Source of the DNA: Chitinophaga pinensis
GTDB taxonomy: Bacteria; Bacteroidota; Bacteroidia; UKL13-3
DNA length: 12,341 bases
NCBI GenBank assembly: GCA_945876985.1
Contig: CAMCQX010000017.1
Location: 1-12,341 of the forward strand
Direction: 5' to 3'
The notes below the pieces were generated by a model. It saw nothing but the letters and a program-made list of their open reading frames with translations. It did no database searches and was not told the origin of the DNA. Made by a program: the position numbers and the translations under genes. Positions 8,226-12,341 of the stretch are shown here, in pieces. Position 1 is the first letter of the stretch, and each line of letters starts with the position of its first letter.

Positions 8226-8999
8226 CTAACTAAAAGCAGCTTCGTGAATCATTTTATTAGCTGTTTCTTTACCTAAATAACTATCAATAAGCTTGTGAAC
8301 AAAGTATAAAAAAGGAATCATCAACCATGCAACTATAAATTTATAAATATAATTTACAATGGCAATGGCGAATACTTGACTAAGCGGCCATTGATCGGGC
8401 GTATTTAATTTTCCAATATAAAATGCGATAAATAAAACCACAAAACTATCCACTAATTGGGAAACTAAAGTACTTACTGTAGCCCTTAACCACAAATGTT
8501 TTTCGCCAGTAATATTTCTAACTGCATGAAATACTTTTACATCCAAAATTTGTCCAATTAAAAATGCAGCCAATGAACCTATAATAATCCAAAGTCCTTG
8601 TCCAAAAACATTGTTATAAGCCAAATTCATATCTAATGTTCCGTTTGCTAAAGTTTTTACATTCCAAAAATCAGCCCCTTTTGCATGCATGGCAAAATAG
8701 ATAGCTAAAAAGGAATAAGTTATTAAAGCAGCAGCAATATAACTGTATAATTTAACCGCCTTTTGTCCAAAATATTCATTGATAATATCTGTCATTACAA
8801 ATACTAAGGGCCAAAGAATTACTCCAGCTGTTAAGTTAAATGAAAGTTTATATGTTCCTATTAAAATATTGGCTGGATTGAAGCCTAAAGTTTCTTCTAA
8901 TGAAAATATTTTTACTCCTATAAACTCTGCTATTATTGCGTTAGCAATAAAAAATGAGCCCAATACTAAAAATAAAATAGTGCGTTTTGATTCCTTCAT
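8226..8999 (-). CDS. yhhQ: Queuosine precursor transporter, YhhQ/QPTR (VUT) family
   Basis: This 257-residue inner-membrane protein has about six helices. It matches the YhhQ family (formerly DUF165), which imports queuosine precursors such as preQ0/preQ1 for modification of tRNA position 34. Family signatures are visible: TDIINEYFG (70-78) after the second helix, WLRATVSTLVSQLVDS (170-185), and NYIYKFIVA (216-224). Length is normal and no break is seen. The ATG at 8999 is fixed by an in-frame TAA immediately before it (9002-9000), so the upstream tandem repeat is not translated in this frame. Downstream, lptG follows after 74 bases without a clear terminator, so co-transcription is likely. 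No preQ1 riboswitch is seen upstream. Transport of a specific precursor is inferred from the family. Confidence 0.9.
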   Translation of the reverse strand: MKESKRTILFLVLGSFFIANAIIAEFIGVKIFSLEETLGFNPANILIGTYKLSFNLTAGVILWPLVFVMTDIINEYFGQKAVKLYSYIAAALITYSFLAIYFAMHAKGADFWNVKTLANGTLDMNLAYNNVFGQGLWIIIGSLAAFLIGQILDVKVFHAVRNITGEKHLWLRATVSTLVSQLVDSFVVLFIAFYIGKLNTPDQWPLSQVFAIAIVNYIYKFIVAWLMIPFLYFVHKLIDSYLGKETANKMIHEAAFS

Positions 9000-9074
9000 T
9001 TATGTTGAATTGGTTGAATTGGTTGATTGGTTGATTGGTTGATTGGTTGATTAAAATAATAAATAATATTTTTT
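8998..9074 (-). promoter_or_regulatory. G-free leader of yhhQ (as read on the sense strand)
   Basis: The plus strand has no C from 8998 to 9074, so the yhhQ sense strand has no G for 77 bases, ending at the start codon. It contains the tandem CCAATCAA repeat and two copies of CAACCAATT (9025-9017 and 9016-9008). The rest of the 177-base gap is AT-rich with no convincing TAnnTTTG promoter. A leader this poor in G would be nearly unstructured, which may suit translation without a Shine-Dalgarno sequence; that is inference. Confidence 0.5.
9005..9052. repeat. Tandem repeat (TTGAATTGG x2, TTGATTGG x3, partial) before yhhQ
   Basis: The plus strand shows two 9-base units TTGAATTGG (9005-9022), three 8-base units TTGATTGG (9023-9046) and a partial TTGATT (9047-9052). 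The array is perfect within each unit class and ends five bases from the yhhQ start codon. Copy number could vary by slippage and would change leader length, not reading frame, because a stop codon separates the array from the ATG. Confidence 0.95.
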
Positions 9075-9148
9075 CAAAATTGTTTACTTATTTAAAAATA
9101 TTTATTCTTATTATTTATAAAAACTCAATTTAAATTATGAAATAGATA

Positions 9149-9181
9149 GGTAGATTTTTAAAAAAAAAAATAAAAACTACC
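9149..9181. repeat. AT-rich inverted repeat at the end of the binding-fold gene
   Basis: GGTAG (9149-9153) pairs with CTACC (9177-9181), and TTTTTA (9155-9160) pairs with TAAAAA (9171-9176). One base (9154) bulges and the loop is a ten-base A run (9161-9170). The right arm overlaps the stop codon of the minus-strand gene. In its transcript this gives a hairpin with a U loop but no clear U-run after the stem, so it could act as an mRNA end or a weak terminator. Because most pairs are A-T, it may also be chance. Confidence 0.35.
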
Positions 9182-10301
9182 AAGCAACCTCCACTAATCC
9201 TTCATCGGTATATTTTAAAATATGCAAATAAGAATTTTGCAATCCTGAAGCATTGTTTTTTTCTTTTAACAAATACCTATTTGACATAAGCGAGAAAGGA
9301 GCAATTTTGTTTAAATCTTTGAAACTTCCATTTGTTTGGACAAAAGTTGAAACAGTCATTATTAATTGATCGTAGCCAACAAATGCATATTCGTTGGGTT
9401 CTGTTTCATAATAATTTCTATACGTTTCAATGAATTTTTTTGTCAGAGAATTTGAATAATCAATATAAAAAGGTGAAATAATATGCAAATTACTTTTAAG
9501 CCAATATTCCGTATTAATAATATTAAAATCTAATATTTTTCTTAAGCCAAATGTATTCATTTTAAAGGTATTGCTAGTATCTGCTATCATTTTTAAAGCA
9601 ACATTTATTTGGTTTTCATCATCGCTCGCAATAAAAATAAAATGATTGTTTTCCTTACTTAAATTTTTATAAATATCGGTCACTTTTGCTAAATCAATTT
9701 GCTTCACTTTTAAAGGAAATTCGGGTTTAACTATTTGCTTTAAATAGTTTGCCAATGACTTATCTGAAACATCTTTACCAACCAAAATAACAATATTGCC
9801 AACTGAAGAATTTTTATTCAAATAATTAACAAAATAATCGGCATAAAAAGTCAAATCGGGATAAGCCGAAATGGCTTTTTCATCATTTATTTTTGTTTTG
9901 GTAAATGTAAATAATGGAGAAAGATGGAAAGCATTCTTTTTATTTTTGAAGTTTTGCATCATTAATTGCCCTTCTTTAATAACCGGTCCAATGATAAAAT
10001 CAGCATTTTGAACAGCTTCAATTTCTAATATTTTTTTAAACTTTAAAGTATCTTTTTCTGTATCAAAAACCGTAATTTCAATATTATATCCAGCACTTTT
10101 TAAACTATCTGCTGCTATTAATAATCCTTGGTAATACTCTCTGCAAGCATTTCCTAAATCTGCATTTTTATAGTTAGGATTTTGATTAATATCCCGTGCA
10201 CAAAATGGCATAAGCAAAGCAATTTTTATTACATTTTTTGTTTGAGCAAATGATTGAAAATAAAGTAAAAATAAACTGATTATTAAATAAATTTTTCGCA
10301 T
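9177..10301 (-). CDS. Periplasmic-binding-protein-fold protein (type I, Peripla_BP_6-like)
   Basis: This is a 374-residue secreted protein. A signal peptide (1 to about 20, ending SFAQ) leads into a type I periplasmic-binding fold. KIALLMPF (26-33) opens the first lobe. YYQGLLIAADSLKSAG (56-71), DFIIGPV (101-107) and FVGYDQL (307-313) fit the pattern of Leu/Ile/Val-binding-like proteins and of the related LpoA C-terminal fold. There is no lipobox. From memory, many Bacteroidota relatives have LysM repeats between the signal peptide and this domain; none are present here. No ABC permease or ATPase gene is near, so a transport role is doubtful and a sensory or cell-wall role is equally possible. 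The acyltransferase gene ends 69 bases upstream in the same direction. Confidence 0.75.
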   Translation of the reverse strand: MRKIYLIISLFLLYFQSFAQTKNVIKIALLMPFCARDINQNPNYKNADLGNACREYYQGLLIAADSLKSAGYNIEITVFDTEKDTLKFKKILEIEAVQNADFIIGPVIKEGQLMMQNFKNKKNAFHLSPLFTFTKTKINDEKAISAYPDLTFYADYFVNYLNKNSSVGNIVILVGKDVSDKSLANYLKQIVKPEFPLKVKQIDLAKVTDIYKNLSKENNHFIFIASDDENQINVALKMIADTSNTFKMNTFGLRKILDFNIINTEYWLKSNLHIISPFYIDYSNSLTKKFIETYRNYYETEPNEYAFVGYDQLIMTVSTFVQTNGSFKDLNKIAPFSLMSNRYLLKEKNNASGLQNSYLHILKYTDEGLVEVAW

Positions 10302-10346
10302 ATTTTTTTTAAATTGTAAGACATAAAAATTAAAAGATTAATTTAT

Positions 10347-10360
10347 TTGCATATTGCATA
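10347..10360. repeat. Tandem TTGCATA duplication in a gene spacer
   Basis: TTGCATA occurs twice in tandem (10347-10353 and 10354-10360), followed by related TTGC words (CAATTGC, then ATTTGCC) that run into the end of the acyltransferase gene. The 69-base spacer otherwise shows no promoter match or terminator. Confidence 0.6.
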
Positions 10361-10370
10361 TTATCAATTG

Positions 10371-11138
10371 CTATTTGCCCTTTTCCCAATCCTCAAACCC
10401 AATTCCCTCCCAAGGCATTCCTCTTTCAAAATTATACATCCAAGGATAATGTTTTGTTCCATCTTTTTCCTTTGATTCAATGTCTCTAATTGAGCAAATA
10501 ACTTTTGCAGGAGAACCAACTATTACTTGCTCATCTCCAAAGTTTTTATTCACTGTTGAATTCACACCAACTAAACTATTTTTTCCAATAACTACTCCTG
10601 GCAAAATAACACTATGAACAGCAATTTGAGTATAATCGCCAATGGTTGGACCAATACATATATTTGAGGGTGGATGAGGATCGTTGGTAAAAACCACATA
10701 TGGATAAATAAAAACAAAATTTCCAATATTAGATTGCTGACCAATATGCACATTGCTATGAAACCTACAATAATCGCCAATGCTAACATAACCCTGAATA
10801 TCGGAAAGTGTACCAATTGAAAAATTAACGCCAACTTTTACATTTTCTCTAATGGTAACTCTATGACCTGCAATAAAATTTTTACCAAATTCACTTCCTG
10901 CATAAATAATGCAATGACTTCTTATCATGGCATTTTCTCCAATTTTTGTTACAGGATTTGAATAATCATCATCGGAATAATAAGAGTTTAAAGGTTCACC
11001 AATTACACAATCGTTACAAATGATTGAATTATCACCAATTTCTACATGGTCATAAATTGTTGTGTTATCGCCAATTTTAACATTTTTTCCAATCTTGGCT
11101 TTTTCACTTATAAATACATTTCTATTGTTAAATTTCAT
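10371..11138 (-). CDS. Left-handed beta-helix (hexapeptide repeat) acyltransferase
   Basis: This 255-residue protein is dominated by hexapeptide repeats of the [LIV]-G-x4 kind from about residue 9 to 200, such as AKIGKNVKIGDN, TKIGEN, VSIGDY and VVIGKN. This is the trimeric left-handed beta-helix fold of LpxA/WlbB/DapH-type acyltransferases. Two loops break the helix: 51-64, rich in Asp and Tyr, and TNDPHPP (151-157). His92 (in IAGHRVTI), His127, His131 and His175 are possible catalytic bases. VIVGSPAKVI (206-214) is the usual C-terminal cap of sugar O- or N-acyltransferases. The tail has a WMYNFERGMPW stretch (233-243) that I do not recognise. The acceptor is probably a nucleotide sugar or glycan, inferred only from the fold. 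The dehydratase at 4055-6022 could supply a related sugar but is not linked. Confidence 0.85.
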   Translation of the reverse strand: MKFNNRNVFISEKAKIGKNVKIGDNTTIYDHVEIGDNSIICNDCVIGEPLNSYYSDDDYSNPVTKIGENAMIRSHCIIYAGSEFGKNFIAGHRVTIRENVKVGVNFSIGTLSDIQGYVSIGDYCRFHSNVHIGQQSNIGNFVFIYPYVVFTNDPHPPSNICIGPTIGDYTQIAVHSVILPGVVIGKNSLVGVNSTVNKNFGDEQVIVGSPAKVICSIRDIESKEKDGTKHYPWMYNFERGMPWEGIGFEDWEKGK

Positions 11139-11185
11139 ATATTTTATCTTGTTTTATTTTACAAAAACAGATCTATTTTTTGATT

Positions 11186-11193
11186 CAAATATA
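11186..11193 (-). promoter_or_regulatory. Candidate -7 element for the acyltransferase gene
   Basis: The minus strand reads TATATTTG, a perfect TAnnTTTG match, 47 bases upstream of the ATG at 11138. No TTG sits 17-23 bases further upstream, so the -33 half is missing or weak. It lies in the 193-base divergent region between this gene and rlpA. Confidence 0.4.
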
Positions 11194-11238
11194 GTATTTT
11201 TTATGAATTGTTAAATGACTGTATCAATGAATTTTTGG

Positions 11239-11320
11239 AAAATTAACTAACTAACCTATCTACCTTTAAACAAATTAACAAAACAACCAATTTACCTATT
11301 TTAAAAAAAATAATTACATT
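11239..11320 (+). promoter_or_regulatory. G-free leader region of the RlpA-like gene
   Basis: The plus strand has no G from 11239 to 11320 (82 bases), ending 11 bases before the start codon. It holds AACTAACTAACC, ACCTATCTA (11254-11262) and CAACCAATT (11284-11292). The last two words also occur, in the same order and orientation, upstream of yhhQ. TACCTTTA (11261-11268) is one base off a -7 element but has no matching -33. It probably contains the promoter and untranslated leader; function is not shown. Confidence 0.45.
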
Positions 11321-11331
11321 GCACTATAAAT

Positions 11332-11760
11332 ATGGTAAAATTATTCCTTAATTTATTTTGTATATTCATTGCTTTTGCAAGCAGCCAAAGTCTATTTGCT
11401 CAATCGGATAGCACTGCTGCAAGTATAAAACTATTTACTCAAAAAGGAAATGCAAGTTATTATGCTCGAAAATTTGAAGGACGAAGAACTGCCAATGGTG
11501 AAAAATACAGAAAACGATTATTAACAGCTGCTCACAGAAAATTACCCTTCAATACAAAAGTAAAAGTTTCAAATCCTAAAAACGGCAGATGGGTTATAGT
11601 TAGAATAAATGACAGAGGTCCTTATCACAAAAAAAGAATCATTGATTTATCTGAACGAGCAGCTAGACATTTAGGAATTTTTGGTCGTGGATTTTCAAAA
11701 GTAATTATTCAAGAAGTGCCTGATAGTGCACAAGTTTGGATTAATCAATCGCAGCATTAG
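11332..11760 (+). CDS. rlpA: RlpA-like double-psi beta-barrel protein (septal lytic transglycosylase family)
   Basis: This is a small secreted protein of 142 residues. A signal peptide (1 to about 24, ending SLFAQ) is followed by one RlpA double-psi beta-barrel. Signature runs are GNASYYARKFEGRRTANGE (39-57), LTAAHRKLPFNTKVKV (64-79), NGRWVIVRINDRGPY (84-98) and RIIDLSERAARHLG (102-115). His68 and Asp94 fall at the places of the catalytic His and Asp of Pseudomonas RlpA, with the same 26-residue spacing as I recall it, so it should be able to cleave glycan strands lacking stem peptides. There is no lipobox and no SPOR domain, unlike E. coli RlpA; short forms like this are common in Bacteroidota. 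It is the only plus-strand gene and ends 27 bases from the convergent beta-helix gene. Confidence 0.9.
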   Translation: MVKLFLNLFCIFIAFASSQSLFAQSDSTAASIKLFTQKGNASYYARKFEGRRTANGEKYRKRLLTAAHRKLPFNTKVKVSNPKNGRWVIVRINDRGPYHKKRIIDLSERAARHLGIFGRGFSKVIIQEVPDSAQVWINQSQH

Positions 11761-11783
11761 ATTTAAAGATTAGAAGATTTAAA
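11760..11783. repeat. Direct repeat GATTTAAA in the convergent gap
   Basis: GATTTAAA occurs at 11760-11767 and 11776-11783. These sit in the 27-base gap between two convergent stop codons. No bidirectional hairpin terminator can be built from it; transcription of the two genes may simply overlap. Confidence 0.5.
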
Positions 11784-11787
11784 AAAA

Positions 11788-12341
11788 TTAATTTATTTCA
11801 TAACAGCCTATTGCGGGTGGATTATTTCTCGATTTATTTTCTATATCAATATTAATTCCGGTGTTTATTTCACCAGCGCCTGTGCAAGGAGAACCTCCTT
11901 TTAGTTTATAATTTTTCTTATTGGCATCAACAAATGTTGGATCAAAATTTACTTGATTGTAATCTATAGTTGAAATTTTTTGAATTAATTCATCTCTAAA
12001 AAGAACACTTTTTATATTGTTATTTTTAACATTAGATGAAATGGTATTTCCATCCACATCTCTCACAAAATAAATTTCATCATCGTTACTTCCCCAAATA
12101 ATATTATTGCGTAAATTATAACTTAAAGGAAAAACTTTTATGATGGCTCCATTTTCATTTCTGTATGGTGAGTTCGTCATTGTAAAAGTTGCATTTTTCC
12201 GGGCTGAAGAATTACCTCCTAATGCTACAAAAGTATTAAATGTAAAATCGTATCTCCCTCCCAAATCGCCTAAAAAAGTATATTGACCACAGTCGCTTAT
12301 CAAATTGTTTTCAGCCTTTATATAGGCTGAGTAACTTAATA
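11788..12341 (-). CDS. C-terminal end of a right-handed beta-helix surface protein (partial)
   Basis: The frame is open from the TAA at 11788-11790 to the right edge, so only the last 183 residues are visible and the true start lies outside. The TTG at 12303 that could open a shorter gene is not credible, because coding continues unchanged upstream with AENN before LISDC. Repeating short strands with Asn ladders, such as NNLISDCGQY, FTFNTFVALGG and NNIIWGSNDDEI, fit a parallel beta-helix as in pectate-lyase-like and NosD-like proteins. The end (FVDANKKNYKLKGGSPC, then IGCYE) resembles the 'choice-of-anchor Q' C-terminus seen on secreted Bacteroidota proteins. Two Cys (in SPCTGAG and AIGCYE) might form a disulfide. 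No Por sorting domain or anchor follows. Its ligand or enzyme activity is unknown. Confidence 0.75.
   Translation of the reverse strand, partial: LSYSAYIKAENNLISDCGQYTFLGDLGGRYDFTFNTFVALGGNSSARKNATFTMTNSPYRNENGAIIKVFPLSYNLRNNIIWGSNDDEIYFVRDVDGNTISSNVKNNNIKSVLFRDELIQKISTIDYNQVNFDPTFVDANKKNYKLKGGSPCTGAGEINTGINIDIENKSRNNPPAIGCYEIN

Noticed and set aside
9005..9052. A CRISPR array or phage attachment site
   Set aside because: Units of 8-9 bases repeat without spacers and there is no integrase or cas gene; it is a simple tandem repeat.
9000..9176. A preQ1 riboswitch ahead of the queuosine precursor transporter
   Set aside because: The gap is AT-rich and repeat-filled, with no C/G hairpin or the A-rich tail and pseudoknot pattern of preQ1 classes.
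10592..10834. An 80-residue minus-strand frame inside the acyltransferase gene
   Set aside because: It overlaps the strongly patterned hexapeptide-repeat frame and shows only hydrophobic shadow sequence.
11788..12303. A complete 171-residue gene opening at TTG 12303
   Set aside because: The same frame stays open and protein-like up to base 12341, so this is the tail of a longer gene cut by the window.
4055..12341. A mobile island or defence system
   Set aside because: No transposase, integrase, inverted terminal repeats, nuclease or toxin-like gene is seen, and base composition looks even across the window.

Overview
The window looks like a piece of a Bacteroidota chromosome. It is strongly AT-rich and no start codon has a clear Shine-Dalgarno sequence. 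It carries the first two genes of an alternative complex III (ACIII) operon in the arrangement and domain form I know from that phylum. Several gene fronts carry the TAnnTTTG -7 element used by Bacteroidota sigma factors. Genus or family cannot be set from this sequence.

Layout. Eight of the ten genes lie on the minus strand in one co-directional run from about 11138 down to 1. In transcription order they are: a left-handed beta-helix acyltransferase (11138-10371), a small periplasmic-binding-fold protein (10301-9177), a queuosine-precursor transporter of the YhhQ family (8999-8226), an LptG-type permease (8151-7051), an EamA-type transporter (7043-6165), a membrane-bound NDP-sugar 4,6-dehydratase of the CapD/WbpM type (6022-4055), actA encoding a six-haem membrane cytochrome c (3864-2605), and actB (2548 to beyond base 1). 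actB is cut by the left edge; 849 codons are visible. On the right, a small RlpA-like protein is the only plus-strand gene (11332-11760). It converges on the C-terminal end of a beta-helix surface protein that runs in from the right edge (12341-11788, minus).

How the genes relate. actA and actB encode the haem and iron-sulfur electron-transfer parts of a quinol:electron-acceptor oxidoreductase. The membrane subunits and usually a cytochrome oxidase would be expected beyond the left edge. Most of the rest concerns the cell envelope: LPS export (LptG), sugar-nucleotide modification (dehydratase, acyltransferase), peptidoglycan (RlpA) and a surface beta-helix. yhhQ, lptG and the EamA gene are close enough to be co-transcribed.

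No gap between genes exceeds 200 bases. Nearly every gap holds a short tandem or direct repeat. The sense strands upstream of yhhQ and rlpA are G-free for about 80 bases and share two 9-mers in the same order. I found no transposon, CRISPR array, tRNA, rRNA, phage gene or defence system, and no clearly new system. The non-coding leaders, the six-haem ActA, the intact cysteine set in ActB and the yhhQ-lptG pairing are the points most worth following.
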